Source: an uncultured Oscillospiraceae bacterium (GTDB lineage: Bacteria; Bacillota; Clostridia; Oscillospirales; Ruminococcaceae). From it: a DNA stretch of 64,000 nucleotides. The notes below the pieces were generated by a model. That model was not told the origin of the DNA. It saw nothing but the letters and a program-made list of their open reading frames with translations, and did not search any database. Of the stretch, positions 25,040 to 33,070 are shown one piece after another (position 1 is the stretch's first letter; every line of letters begins with the position of its first letter). The stretch spans positions 1 to 64,000 of the forward strand of contig CAKSEC010000011.1 in assembly GCA_934446355.1 (NCBI GenBank), read 5' to 3'. The position numbers and the translations under genes were made by a program.

Positions 25040-25483
25040 TCAGTTCACGGCAAGCACGGTCTGCATTCCTCCGGCTTCTGCAGAGGTTATGTCTGCGCCG
25101 ATTATGACCCCGTTTTCGACCAGAAGGTGCGCATAAAGCGGCACAGGGTCGTCGTCAGTGCGCTTTATACTATAGGTATACTGTCTGACTGTGTGCGCAC
25201 GGTACTTTTTCAGGTCGAAGCCCTGCTTCTTCTGCAGCGCATTGTATTCCTGATACACTTCGTCAAAATTCACAGGAATGCGTATTTCTTTTGTATCGGT
25301 GTGAGATAAGCCGGCGTCCCAGCCGAAGCTTTCTATGTAGGCGATACGCTGTGCGTTGCTTTCGCCGGGTATTCCTGACGAGCCGTTCACAAAAAGCCGG
25401 AAAACTATCCAGACCGCTGCGCAGACAAGCAGCAGTACCCCGACCACAGCCGGCAGCCTTGAACGGTTTTGGCGTTCTTTCAT
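25040..25483 (-). CDS. Small membrane-anchored protein, DUF4830-like
   Basis: 147 residues, ATG after AAAGGAGG. One N-terminal membrane helix (~11-31) and an extracellular domain with IAYIESFGWD, IRIPVNFDEVYQEYNALQ, GFDLKKYRAHTVRQYTY and a C-terminal LLVENGVIIGADI strand. This pattern recalls DUF4830 of Clostridia, whose function is unknown; the label is from memory. It lies just upstream of the transglutaminase-like gene on the same strand, but that gene has its own promoter. Confidence 0.65.
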   Translation of the reverse strand: MKERQNRSRLPAVVGVLLLVCAAVWIVFRLFVNGSSGIPGESNAQRIAYIESFGWDAGLSHTDTKEIRIPVNFDEVYQEYNALQKKQGFDLKKYRAHTVRQYTYSIKRTDDDPVPLYAHLLVENGVIIGADITSAEAGGMQTVLAVN

Positions 25484-25979
25484 AATATGACCTCCTTTAT
25501 GGTTGACAAATCAGCCTGTTGAAGATACTTTTTCAACAAGCTGTGACCTGACGGGTCTATAATATAGACGAGTTCAGTGAAATATGCACAAAAAAGCCTT
25601 TGATTTTCTGGCAATATATCGTTCAGCCTGTCCCCGCAAACAATATATGTGTATATCTTGTGAAATATTTCATAGATTTTGTGGTGGATTGCACAAATTC
25701 AACTGCCCTGTTTTGGCATAATCTACAAACTTTCTTTCAGGTTTTTTTGAAATAGTGAAAATACGCCGGATTTTTGTGCAATACCACTAGCTAGACCGCT
25801 GTTTTTTTGGTGTTGTTTTGTAGGTGTTGGTTAATATTCATAAACGCATTCAGAAATATTTGTTGACTTAGGCTCTTTTTTTTTCTGCGGGATTTTGGTA
25901 TTATATTAGTAGCGAAATAGCTGAGGGATCCTTTGCGGGTTCTGAAATATTATCAAGTAATATCAGGAGGTCATTTCAA
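25484..25979. other. Long intergenic region upstream of the MsmK-like gene
   Basis: 496 AT-rich bases without a gene. It contains a perfect 15-base dyad GTCTATA-A-TATAGAC (25555-25569), several TGCACAAA/TTTGTGCA motifs including TTTTTGTGCAATA at 25771-25783 (same 13-mer as 5061-5073), and the extended -10 promoter at 25896-25904. The size and motif content suggest complex control of the downstream ATPase. Confidence 0.5.
25896..25904 (+). promoter_or_regulatory. Extended -10 promoter of the MsmK-like gene
   Basis: TGGTATTAT fits the extended -10 form; no good -35 is seen at the right distance (a TTGACT at 25863 is too far). Leader of about 70 bases before the ATG. Confidence 0.45.
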
Positions 25980-27122
25980 ATGGCAAGCTTATCACTCAGA
26001 GGCATATACAAGCGTTATCCGGGCGGCGTTGTTGCCGTATCCGATTTCACCATGAATATCAAGGACAAGGAGTTCATCGTACTCGTTGGTCCTTCCGGCT
26101 GCGGTAAGTCCACCACACTGCGTATGATCGCCGGTCTGGAGGAGATCTCCGAGGGCGAGATGTTCATAGGCGAGCGCCTTGTAAACGACGTTGCTCCTAA
26201 GGACAGAGATATCGCAATGGTATTCCAGAACTACGCTCTGTATCCTCATATGTCTGTTTTCGACAACATGGCATTCGGTCTGAAGCTTCGTAAGGTTCCT
26301 AAGGACGAGATAAAGAAGCTTGTTGAGGAAGCTGCAAAGATCCTCGACATCTCTCACCTGCTCGACAGAAAGCCGAAGGCTCTCTCCGGTGGTCAGAGAC
26401 AGCGTGTGGCTCTGGGACGTGCTATCGTTCGTGATCCTCAGGTCTTCCTGCTTGACGAGCCGCTGTCAAACCTCGACGCAAAGCTGCGTGCACAGATGAG
26501 AACTGAGCTTTCCAAGCTGCACAAGAAGCTGGGTACTACATTCATCTACGTAACCCACGACCAGACAGAGGCTATGACGATGGGTGACCGTATCGTTGTT
26601 ATGAAGGACGGTTACATTCAGCAGATCGATTCTCCTATCAATCTGTATGAGAACCCTGTTAATAAGTTCGTTGCAGGCTTCATCGGCTCTCCGCAGATGA
26701 ACTTTATCCCTGCAAAGCTTCTCATGATGAACGGCAAGTATACTGTTGAGTTCGGTTCTGAGGACACCAAGACCTCCAGAGGCCGCAAGTTCTATGTTGA
26801 ACTGCCCTCTGCAAAGGCTGACAACGACGCTCTCAAGTATTATGTAGATAAGGAAGTTATCCTCGGTATCCGTCCTGAGAACATTCACGATGAAGAAATG
26901 TTCCTCTCCAACGCAAAGACCGGTATCATTGAGGCTTCTGTTGACGTAACCGAAATGCTCGGTGCTGAGACCTTCCTGTACCTCACCTGCGAGGGTATCC
27001 CGCTCACAGCTAGAGTATCACCGAGATGCACCGCTCGTCCTCAGGACGTAGTTAAGCTTGCTCTCGATCCGAACAAGATCCACCTGTTCGACGCTGCTGA
27101 CGAGCACTCCCTGCTCTCTTAA
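25980..27122 (+). CDS. msmK: Carbohydrate-transport ATPase, MsmK/UgpC type
   Basis: 380 residues, ATG after AGGAGG. N-terminal ATPase with Walker A GPSGCGKST, Q-loop FQNYALYPHM, signature LSGGQRQR, Walker B VFLLDEPLSNLDA and switch His in VTHDQ. The C-terminal ~140 residues are an OB-fold regulatory domain (LGIRPENIHDEEMF) of MalK type. In Firmicutes one such ATPase often powers several CUT1 sugar importers. The permease pairs at 10199/11150 and 16976/18130 lack their own MalK, so this is the likely motor (inference). It is monocistronic with its own terminator. Confidence 0.92.
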   Translation: MASLSLRGIYKRYPGGVVAVSDFTMNIKDKEFIVLVGPSGCGKSTTLRMIAGLEEISEGEMFIGERLVNDVAPKDRDIAMVFQNYALYPHMSVFDNMAFGLKLRKVPKDEIKKLVEEAAKILDISHLLDRKPKALSGGQRQRVALGRAIVRDPQVFLLDEPLSNLDAKLRAQMRTELSKLHKKLGTTFIYVTHDQTEAMTMGDRIVVMKDGYIQQIDSPINLYENPVNKFVAGFIGSPQMNFIPAKLLMMNGKYTVEFGSEDTKTSRGRKFYVELPSAKADNDALKYYVDKEVILGIRPENIHDEEMFLSNAKTGIIEASVDVTEMLGAETFLYLTCEGIPLTARVSPRCTARPQDVVKLALDPNKIHLFDAADEHSLLS

Positions 27123-27151
27123 TTGAGAACATAGCGAATAATCGCTGACTG

Positions 27152-27181
27152 CGGCGCAGCTTTCGGGCTGCGCCGTTTTTG
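27152..27181 (+). terminator. Terminator of the MsmK-like gene
   Basis: CGGCGCAGC (27152-27160) pairs with GCTGCGCCG (27167-27175), followed by TTTTTG. Confidence 0.9.
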
Positions 27182-27197
27182 TATTATGAGGTGAGAA

Positions 27198-27650
27198 GTG
27201 AAGAAGCTAGGTTACGCAGGTATAACTGCCGCGGGATTTCTGACGACTATTGCCAGCGTTGCAGCAGGCGCAGGGCTTATCGGGCTGATAGTGAACTATC
27301 TGGAAGAGTGGATCGTACTGTACATGATAGGCCCGCTTATCATCTGTGCGGCTGCGGGCATGGTCCACAGGGCTTTCCGCCGTGTTATCCGCAGAAAGCT
27401 GCATATGAAAACCACTCTGTATTCTTTTGTGAGCCACGGCGTGCCGATTATATGCGGAATCGTCGGCGTGGTGCTTGGAGCAGGGGAGTATTTAGAGCCT
27501 GAGCCAAGAGCCTACACATTCATTGCGGGTATTGCAATGTTTGTTGCCGGTTCGCTCGGCGGTCTTTTTGCAACGGCGCTGGACAGATTCTTTGACGGCG
27601 GACCTGAGGTGAAGAAAACAAACTCCGACAGGAGGGGAACGAATGAATAA
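27198..27650 (+). CDS. Small integral membrane protein
   Basis: 150 residues from a GTG at 27198 after GAGGTGAG. Four hydrophobic helices (~7-32, 38-56, 82-98, 106-128) and a polar C-terminus. No family recognised. Its stop overlaps the MoxR start (ATGA), so the two proteins are translated together; it may be the membrane partner of that ATPase. Confidence 0.65.
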   Translation: MKKLGYAGITAAGFLTTIASVAAGAGLIGLIVNYLEEWIVLYMIGPLIICAAAGMVHRAFRRVIRRKLHMKTTLYSFVSHGVPIICGIVGVVLGAGEYLEPEPRAYTFIAGIAMFVAGSLGGLFATALDRFFDGGPEVKKTNSDRRGTNE

Positions 27651-28566
27651 CACAATAGAAAAGCTGATAGGCAACATCGAGCAGGTGATAATCGGCAAGC
27701 GGCCGGTCATTGAAAAGGTGGTCTGCGCCATGCTTGCGGGCGGCCATATCCTTATTGAGGACGTCCCCGGCGTGGGAAAGACGCTGCTTGCTGAAACACT
27801 GTCAAAGAGCGTTTCGGGCAGCTTCGGGCGTATTCAGTTCACGCCTGACCTTATGCCGTCGGACGTGGTGGGATATACTGTCCTTGACCTGAACGGCGGC
27901 GAGGGCGGCTACAGACCGGGCGCAGCTATGTGCAACTTCCTGCTTGCGGACGAGATAAACCGTGCTTCGCCAAAGGTGCAGTCTGCGCTGCTGGAAGCGA
28001 TGGAGGAACTGCAGGTCAGCGTTGACGGCGTTACTCACAGCCTGCCGGTGCCTTTTATGACTATCGCCACGCAAAATCCCATAGAAACATTCGGAACGTA
28101 TCATCTGCCGGAAGCGCAGCTTGACCGCTTCCTTATGCGGATATCTGTCGGCTACCCGAACCGTGCGGCAGAGATGAAAATGCTTGATATAATGCCGCAG
28201 CGTGTCGAGGTAGGTCCTGTGCTTACTCTGGAGGAACTGACTCAGCTTCGCAGTCAGGCGGCGCAGGTGGCTGTTTCGGATAACGTAAAGGCTTATATCC
28301 TGTCGATAGTGACGTCCACACGCTTCATGTCACAGGTGAAGCTTGGGGCAAGTCCCAGAGGTTCGATAGCCATGCTCAGGGCTGCTCAGGCGATGGCGTT
28401 CATGAACGACCGGAACTATGTCACGCCGGACGATGTAAAATCGGTGGCAGTTTCGGTTCTGTCGCACAGAATAATTCTGGCTGCGGGTCAGAGCGACTTC
28501 AGTTCATCGGCTGATATAGTGGTCAATTTGCTTAACACTACGCCGGTGCCCGTGGACAGCCGATAA
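27643..28566 (+). CDS. MoxR-family AAA ATPase
   Basis: 307 residues. MoxR ATPases act as chaperones that insert metal or activate vWA-domain partners. Visible: Walker A GVPGVGKTLLAETL (~44-57), Walker B FLLADEINRASP (~106-117), sensor ATQNPIETFGTYHLPEAQLDR (in ~145-165), and the C-terminal helical lid. Usual neighbours are DUF58 and vWA genes; here only a small membrane protein precedes it and a convergent gene follows. The set is therefore incomplete. Confidence 0.92.
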   Translation: MNNTIEKLIGNIEQVIIGKRPVIEKVVCAMLAGGHILIEDVPGVGKTLLAETLSKSVSGSFGRIQFTPDLMPSDVVGYTVLDLNGGEGGYRPGAAMCNFLLADEINRASPKVQSALLEAMEELQVSVDGVTHSLPVPFMTIATQNPIETFGTYHLPEAQLDRFLMRISVGYPNRAAEMKMLDIMPQRVEVGPVLTLEELTQLRSQAAQVAVSDNVKAYILSIVTSTRFMSQVKLGASPRGSIAMLRAAQAMAFMNDRNYVTPDDVKSVAVSVLSHRIILAAGQSDFSSSADIVVNLLNTTPVPVDSR

Positions 28567-28592
28567 GCCCAGAGAGGCTATTTCAATAAGCT

Positions 28593-28624
28593 AAAAGGGA
28601 CTGTAATCACACAGCCCCTTTTCT
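28593..28624. terminator. Terminator between convergent genes
   Basis: AAAAGGGACTGT pairs with ACAGCCCCTTTT (one mismatch), with T and A runs on either side. Confidence 0.75.
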
Positions 28625-28629
28625 TATAT

Positions 28630-29334
28630 TCAGTTAGAAATATCAACGACCCTGCTCAGTCCGTCCGGCGTGACCTCAAAACGGAACGTCAGATTCCTGC
28701 CGGAGAAGTTGGCTGATATCGCTTCAGGCGATTCGGTGAACGGAGTGCCGTTCTGCCAGAGGAAGCCCGCAGCAAGAAGCCTGTGGTCGCAGTAGAACCC
28801 GCTGATTATGTCGATATACTGCTTCATGAATTCCTGCATATCTGCGGGGGCGAAGATCTCTTCCGGAAGCCCTGATATCGCCACCAGCGCAGCCCCGCCG
28901 TCGTAAGGGCAGCGGTAATAGCACAGATTATCGTTCAGCGCACCGCAGGCTATCATTGAAAGGATATGTCCGGTGTGCATTTCATCTCGCATGAATTTGC
29001 CGGTCTGAAATTCGGCAAGCTGGGGAAGCGTCTTTTTGGCATGACGTGAAAGAGCGGTGACCCGCTCAGGCAGTCCGCTTTCGGTGTGCGCCCAACTCCA
29101 CAGCCATGTGTTCTGGATATCGGATTCACTGCCGAGTATTCCGGCGGTGAATTCTCTGTCACCGAAGCGAATAATGCCGTTCATGGGGTCAAGTCCCCAG
29201 TTATTGCCGCCTATCACCATGCTGCCCATGCGGTTCTGGCAGAGTATCGCACGTCCCGCTGACAGCGACAGCATATCGAGAATATTTGTGCGGTCGAAAT
29301 ATACGGGGCAATCAAGCGTTGTTATCTTTTCCAT
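28630..29334 (-). CDS. DUF6882-like cytoplasmic protein
   Basis: 234 residues, no signal or membrane helix. The TWLWSWAHTESGLPERV segment (~75-92) and the SMIACGAL and YRCPYDGGAALVAI parts recall DUF6882 proteins, which are often found in toxin-immunity-like or stress contexts; the label is from memory and function is unknown. It follows the gene at 29338 by three bases on the same strand and shares its promoter at 29736. Confidence 0.55.
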   Translation of the reverse strand: MEKITTLDCPVYFDRTNILDMLSLSAGRAILCQNRMGSMVIGGNNWGLDPMNGIIRFGDREFTAGILGSESDIQNTWLWSWAHTESGLPERVTALSRHAKKTLPQLAEFQTGKFMRDEMHTGHILSMIACGALNDNLCYYRCPYDGGAALVAISGLPEEIFAPADMQEFMKQYIDIISGFYCDHRLLAAGFLWQNGTPFTESPEAISANFSGRNLTFRFEVTPDGLSRVVDISN

Positions 29335-29337
29335 TTA

Positions 29338-29697
29338 TCATTCTCCGATCGAAATGTTTTGTCCGAATTTCCTGAGTATGTCACGCATGAGGTACTTGTC
29401 TATCTTGTACAGCCTTGTCTTGCCCCTTGGCAGGTCGTCGGTGCGCAGTTCAAAACGTATCCATATCTCGGAAAGATCCTCCTCATAGAAGAAAGTGCAC
29501 AGCAGGTATTTGTTCTTGGTGGCGTAGTAATTCACCGGAGTGAAGCCCAGCACGCTGCGCAGGTCTGCGTTCATAAGCTGCTCGGTTTCGGCAATGGTGA
29601 GCGGCTCGAACTGAACTTTCTTGGTTCTGGGAAGCTTTTCGGCACGCTTTTCCTCCTCGGAACGAACGGGTTTGTTTTTCCTGAATAATCCAAACAC
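29338..29697 (-). CDS. Hypothetical basic protein
   Basis: 119 residues from a GTG at 29697, eight bases after AAAGGAG; the frame stays open to 29730 but no ribosome site supports that. Begins FGLFRKNKPVRSEEEKRAEK, then an alpha/beta domain with NYYATKNKYLLCTFFYEEDL and IWIRFELRTDDLPRGKTRLYK. No family recognised. It forms a two-gene unit with the DUF6882-like gene. Confidence 0.65.
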   Translation of the reverse strand: MFGLFRKNKPVRSEEEKRAEKLPRTKKVQFEPLTIAETEQLMNADLRSVLGFTPVNYYATKNKYLLCTFFYEEDLSEIWIRFELRTDDLPRGKTRLYKIDKYLMRDILRKFGQNISIGE

Positions 29698-29735
29698 TTG
29701 CGTAACTCCTTTGTATAAAAGTATCGTCACGTTCT

Positions 29736-29764
29736 ATTATATACTAAATCTGTGTGATTGTCAA
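29736..29764 (-). promoter_or_regulatory. Promoter of the 29.7-28.6 kb minus-strand unit
   Basis: Minus strand TTGACA (29759-29764), exactly 17 bases, TATAAT (29736-29741): a full consensus. Confidence 0.85.
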
Positions 29765-29797
29765 ATAAAATCACTGACCGAGGGGGCATATTCAGTG
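29763..29797 (-). terminator. Probable terminator overlapping the XRE gene stop
   Basis: Minus strand CACTGA...TCAGTG hairpin (29772-29797) followed by ATTTTATTT. It includes the stop codon and abuts the next promoter. Confidence 0.4.
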
Positions 29798-30562
29798 CTT
29801 CAGATTCTGTGTCAGAAAAGAGAAAATATCAGCGACAAAGCCGGGGGTATCGGGAAGTTCCTGCATTATCAGCGACTTCGCCTGTTCGGCTGGTATTGCC
29901 TCGCATATCTGCACCGCACCCTGCACCGAATCTCCTATTGCGATGTGAGCCTGAGCAGTACCGCCAAAGGCTATATCAGTCGCAAAGGCTGCGCCGCCTA
30001 TCGCATATGTACCGAATGCGACGCCGCCGAATGCCTGCCAGCCCACAGCGAAAGCCCCGAATGCGAACAGTCCCGCTGCAGCAGAGCCAAATGCGAAAAG
30101 CCCGGCGCAAACGCACCCTAGCGTGAGAAGTCCTAGGGACAGCAGCCCGCAGGATACCACGCCGACCGACAGAAAGCCTATCGAAACCACGCCGACTGCC
30201 TTGTTGCCTATCGCTATGATACCCTTTGCCGTGCGCCGTCCCACGCCGTAATTGATATGCACCAGCGGTATTCCCCTGAATGTACGGCGGCTCTTGTACT
30301 CAATTGCGGGTCTGCGCATAACGGAGGAAGCCGGTTTATCCTCAGTCAGCGGGCGGGACTGCGGGGCTTCGCCCTTTATCAGTTCGTCAGTGGTTATTCC
30401 GAAAAGGTCGCTCATGGCGGCAAGCTTTTCCATTTCGGGAGTGGTCGTGCCTAGTTCCCATTTTGATATGGTCTGGCGGGTGACTCCAAGCTTTTCGCCA
30501 AGCTGTTCCTGCGACCAGCCCCTTGACCGGCGGAGTTCGGATAATTTCTCAGAAAATGTCAT
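29792..30562 (-). CDS. XRE-type regulator with glycine-pentad hydrophobic repeat tail
   Basis: 256 residues from the ATG at 30562 (GAGGTG upstream). Residues 4-63 are an XRE helix-turn-helix (LRRSRGWSQEQLGEKLGV, TRQTISKWELG). After a linker, residues 114-189 have glycine at every fifth position, sixteen in a row (114, 119, ... 189), with hydrophobic or small residues between. This would suit a narrow beta-helix, like pentapeptide repeats but with Gly instead of the usual polar positions, or a membrane-inserted coil. A short acidic amphipathic end follows. It is divergent from the TerD operon, so it may control it (inference). Confidence 0.85.
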   Translation of the reverse strand: MTFSEKLSELRRSRGWSQEQLGEKLGVTRQTISKWELGTTTPEMEKLAAMSDLFGITTDELIKGEAPQSRPLTEDKPASSVMRRPAIEYKSRRTFRGIPLVHINYGVGRRTAKGIIAIGNKAVGVVSIGFLSVGVVSCGLLSLGLLTLGCVCAGLFAFGSAAAGLFAFGAFAVGWQAFGGVAFGTYAIGGAAFATDIAFGGTAQAHIAIGDSVQGAVQICEAIPAEQAKSLIMQELPDTPGFVADIFSFLTQNLKH

Positions 30563-30597
30563 ATCTGGCACCTCGTTTCGTTTGTTTGTGTACCTAT

Positions 30598-30626
30598 ATG
30601 ATAGCACGATTTTGCCCGAATGTCTA
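30598..30626 (-). promoter_or_regulatory. Promoter of the XRE regulator
   Basis: Minus strand TAGACA (30621-30626), 17-base spacer, TATCAT (30598-30603). Confidence 0.55.
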
Positions 30627-30762
30627 CCAATTATGCGTGGAAATCTGTCACCCGTAATTAACATTGGCTCTGCAATGCGGTCTGGCGGGTCTTGAGAAGT
30701 CGAGGCTGCCGTGCTTCAAAAAGACATCAAAAAATGTGAATTATCTTTTTGCAATATTGTAC

Positions 30763-30791
30763 TTGATTTTTCAGGGATTATGTGGTATATT
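30763..30791 (+). promoter_or_regulatory. Promoter of the first TerD gene
   Basis: TTGATT (30763-30768), 17-base spacer, TATATT (30786-30791) with an extended -10 TG at 30783-30784. Confidence 0.65.
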
Positions 30792-30854
30792 ATATATGTA
30801 TAATCAAAATCCATTTCAGGCTGAATAACATTGTATAAAACGGAGGTAGACAGA

Positions 30855-31448
30855 ATGTCTGTGAATCTTCAAAAGGGTCAGAAAGTCGATCTGACCAAAG
30901 GCAATACCGGACTTAAAACCATACTTGTAGGTCTTGGCTGGGACGAAGCACCGAAGAAATTCTCACTCTTTTCCAAGAGGGAGGATATCGACTGCGACGC
31001 TTCCGCACTGCTCATCAGCGCACAGACCGGAAAGCTGAACGGCCCTATCGACGTGGTATATTTCGGTAATCTCACACATCAGAGCGGCGCAGTTCACCAC
31101 ATGGGCGACAATCTGACCGGTGCTGGCGACGGCGACGACGAGCAGATACTTGTCGAGCTGCCGAAGCTTGGCAATAATTATTCAAAGATAGTGTTCACTG
31201 TCAATATTTATCAGGCTATGCAGCGCAAGCAGCATTTCGGCATGATAAAGAATGCGTTCATCAGGCTTGTTGACGCAGACAGGGGCGTGGAACTGTGCAA
31301 GTATAACCTCTCCGAGAATTACGACGGAAAGACCGCAATGATCTTCGGCGAGATATACCTTTACAACGGCGAATGGAAATTTAACGCTATCGGCGAGCCG
31401 ACCAACGACAACAGCATTTCAGAGCTTGCCGCAAGATATCAGCGTTAA
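30855..31448 (+). CDS. terD: TerD-family stress protein
   Basis: 197 residues, ATG after GGAGG. TerD proteins bind calcium and belong to tellurite/stress (Ter) systems. Typical start MSVNLQKGQKVDLTKG, then VGLGWDEAP, and the calcium segment SGAVHHMGDNLTGAGDGDDE with its run of acidic residues. Compared with the copy at 39078 it has an insert (KKFSLFSKREDIDCDASA) in place of the usual DFDLDA block. First gene of the Ter region. Confidence 0.92.
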   Translation: MSVNLQKGQKVDLTKGNTGLKTILVGLGWDEAPKKFSLFSKREDIDCDASALLISAQTGKLNGPIDVVYFGNLTHQSGAVHHMGDNLTGAGDGDDEQILVELPKLGNNYSKIVFTVNIYQAMQRKQHFGMIKNAFIRLVDADRGVELCKYNLSENYDGKTAMIFGEIYLYNGEWKFNAIGEPTNDNSISELAARYQR

Positions 31449-31474
31449 GAATATAATAAGGGAGGAACACCACC

Positions 31475-31609
31475 ATGACAAAGAAGCTTGTTATCATCGC
31501 AGGTATTATCGGACTTGCAGCCGCAGCTGCAGCAGCAGTTGCATTTTTCCTGACAAAGAACAGGACAATCGCTGAGTGCCTTGACTGCGAAGAGGACGAC
31601 GAGATCTGA
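31475..31609 (+). CDS. 44-residue membrane peptide of the Ter region
   Basis: ATG preceded by GGGAGG; stop TGA at 31607. MTKKLVIIAGIIGL begins a single alanine-rich membrane helix (~5-26), followed by a basic stretch and an acidic tail with two cysteines (ECLDCEEDDEI). It lies 26 bases after terD and before a terminator, so it shares the terD transcript. No family recognised. Codon use and ribosome site support a real gene. Confidence 0.65.
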   Translation: MTKKLVIIAGIIGLAAAAAAAVAFFLTKNRTIAECLDCEEDDEI

Positions 31610-31630
31610 ACGGCTTGATTCAGAAACTGG

Positions 31631-31662
31631 CGGGAGGGGACAGACCCTCCCGTTTGCGTTTA
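31631..31662 (+). terminator. Terminator after the first TerD unit
   Basis: CGGGAGGG (31631-31638) pairs with CCCTCCCG (31645-31652), followed by TTTGCGTTT. Confidence 0.75.
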
Positions 31663-31697
31663 TTAGAATTTTTCACAGGTGTGGATAAGGAGTTAGT

Positions 31698-32183
31698 ATG
31701 GCAAAGGACAAGGAGATAAAGACAAACGCAATGCGTATGCTGGACAGGCTTAAACTGCCGTATACCGTGCATACCTATGAGTGTGACGAGTTCATTGACG
31801 GCGTGCACATAGCGCAGCTTCTCGGCGAAAGCTGCGATTCCTGCTTCAAGACGCTGGTCACAGTGGGGAAGAGCGGCAGCTACTACGTGTTCGCGCTGCC
31901 CGTCGATAAAGAACTTGACATGAAGAAATGTGCACGTGCGGTCGGCGAGAAGTCGCTTGAAATGGTGCACGTAAAGGACATCAACGCCGTCACCGGCTAC
32001 ATCAGGGGCGGCTGTACGCCTATCGGCATGAAGAAGCAGTACAGAACGGTGATACACAGCACCGCACAGCAATTCGATACGATGATCGTGAGCGGCGGAA
32101 AACTCGGCACTCAGCTTGAACTTGCGCCGGCGGATCTGGCAAAAGCTTGTAATGGCGAATTTGCAGACATAGCCGCTGAATAG
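31698..32183 (+). CDS. ybaK: YbaK/EbsC-type Cys-tRNA(Pro) deacylase
   Basis: 161 residues. YbaK removes cysteine wrongly loaded on tRNA-Pro. The family pattern is clear: TNAMRMLDRLKLPYTVHTYE at the start, the CFKTLVTVG strand holding the key lysine, and a late GGCTPIGMK motif. Length is normal. It sits between two Ter transcription units with its own ribosome site; a functional link with Ter is not evident. A structured repeat begins two bases after the stop. Confidence 0.9.
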   Translation: MAKDKEIKTNAMRMLDRLKLPYTVHTYECDEFIDGVHIAQLLGESCDSCFKTLVTVGKSGSYYVFALPVDKELDMKKCARAVGEKSLEMVHVKDINAVTGYIRGGCTPIGMKKQYRTVIHSTAQQFDTMIVSGGKLGTQLELAPADLAKACNGEFADIAAE

Positions 32184-32184
32184 C

Positions 32185-32289
32185 CAGACTGTCGATAAAC
32201 CCTCATCTTCGTCGTCACAATCCTAATGACAGGCACAAAGCCTAGTCGTTAGGATCGTTCCTAGAATCTGAGGGCTTCTCGCCAGTCTG
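32185..32289. repeat. Structured element, copy 1
   Basis: Outer stem CAGACTG/CAGTCTG (32185-32191 with 32283-32289), inner flank ACCCTCA/TGAGGGC, then the fixed internal loop TCTTCGTCGT (32206-32215) opposite CCTAGAATC (32260-32268), then an inner stem ATCCTAATGAC/GTCGTTAGGAT and small loop. Shared with copies at 51203 and 62491. Not a terminator, since no T run follows. Confidence 0.8.
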
Positions 32290-32326
32290 TATAAAATGAC
32301 GGTTGATTTGTAACAGCAATTATGTA

Positions 32327-32355
32327 TTGACATGACGTGATTTTTAGGGTATAAT
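32327..32355 (+). promoter_or_regulatory. Consensus promoter of the TerY-P triad
   Basis: TTGACA (32327-32332), 17-base spacer, TATAAT (32350-32355). Confidence 0.88.
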
Positions 32356-32417
32356 TAACAGTAAGCTGGCGTATTATCGCCTGAAACATGATTGATGTGA
32401 AAACAACGGAGGTCACT

Positions 32418-33059
32418 ATGTCCGATTATGTCAGAAGACTTCCTGTCTATCTTCTTCTGGACTGCTCCGGTTCAATGTCCGGAGAGCCTATCGAAGCGGT
32501 AAGGCAGGGTATCAAGGCACTGCTCACAGAGTTGAAAAGCGACCCGCAGGCACTGGAAACCGCCTGCCTTTCGGTCATTACATTCAACAGCACCGCACGT
32601 CAGATATCCCCTCTTACAGAACTTATGCTGTTCAAGGAGCCTGAACTGACTGCGGGCGGGGCAACTGCGCTGGGCGGCGCTCTCTGCGTGCTTGCAGACT
32701 GCATAAGGTCTGAGGTGCGCACATCTACCGCCACCCAGAAGGGCGACTGGAAGCCGCTGGTGTTCCTGCTGACTGACGGCGCTCCCACAGATAATCTCGA
32801 CGATGGTCTTGACGCGCTGAAAACCGTGTCCTATGGCAATATCATTGCCTGCGCAGCGGGCGCTAACGCCAACACGAACACGCTCAGAAAGATAACCAGC
32901 AACGTTCTGATGATGAACAACCTGACTGCGGGCGATCTGGCGGCGTTCTTTGCATGGGTATCAGGCTCGATCAAGGCTTCCTCAAAGAGCATTGACGCAA
33001 AGCCCGGCGAGGCGATACAGCTTCCCCCGCCTCCTCAGGGATTCGTCATCGTACCCTGA
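32418..33059 (+). CDS. TerY-type von Willebrand A domain protein
   Basis: 213 residues from the ATG at 32418 (GGAGGT upstream), not the in-frame ATG at 32388. A lone vWA domain with a complete metal-binding MIDAS motif: DCSGSMS (15-21), Thr in GGATALG and Asp in LLTDGAPTD. A Pro-rich tail PPPPQGFVIV ends it. Together with the PP2C and kinase genes that follow, this is the TerY-P triad described for Ter systems, thought to run phosphorylation-based signalling. Confidence 0.9.
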   Translation: MSDYVRRLPVYLLLDCSGSMSGEPIEAVRQGIKALLTELKSDPQALETACLSVITFNSTARQISPLTELMLFKEPELTAGGATALGGALCVLADCIRSEVRTSTATQKGDWKPLVFLLTDGAPTDNLDDGLDALKTVSYGNIIACAAGANANTNTLRKITSNVLMMNNLTAGDLAAFFAWVSGSIKASSKSIDAKPGEAIQLPPPPQGFVIVP

Positions 33060-33070
33060 CAGGGGGAAAT

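Noticed and set aside
25503..25529. TTGACA...GATACT promoter upstream of the MsmK-like gene
   Set aside because: Spacer of 15 bases and weak -10, over 400 bases from the gene.
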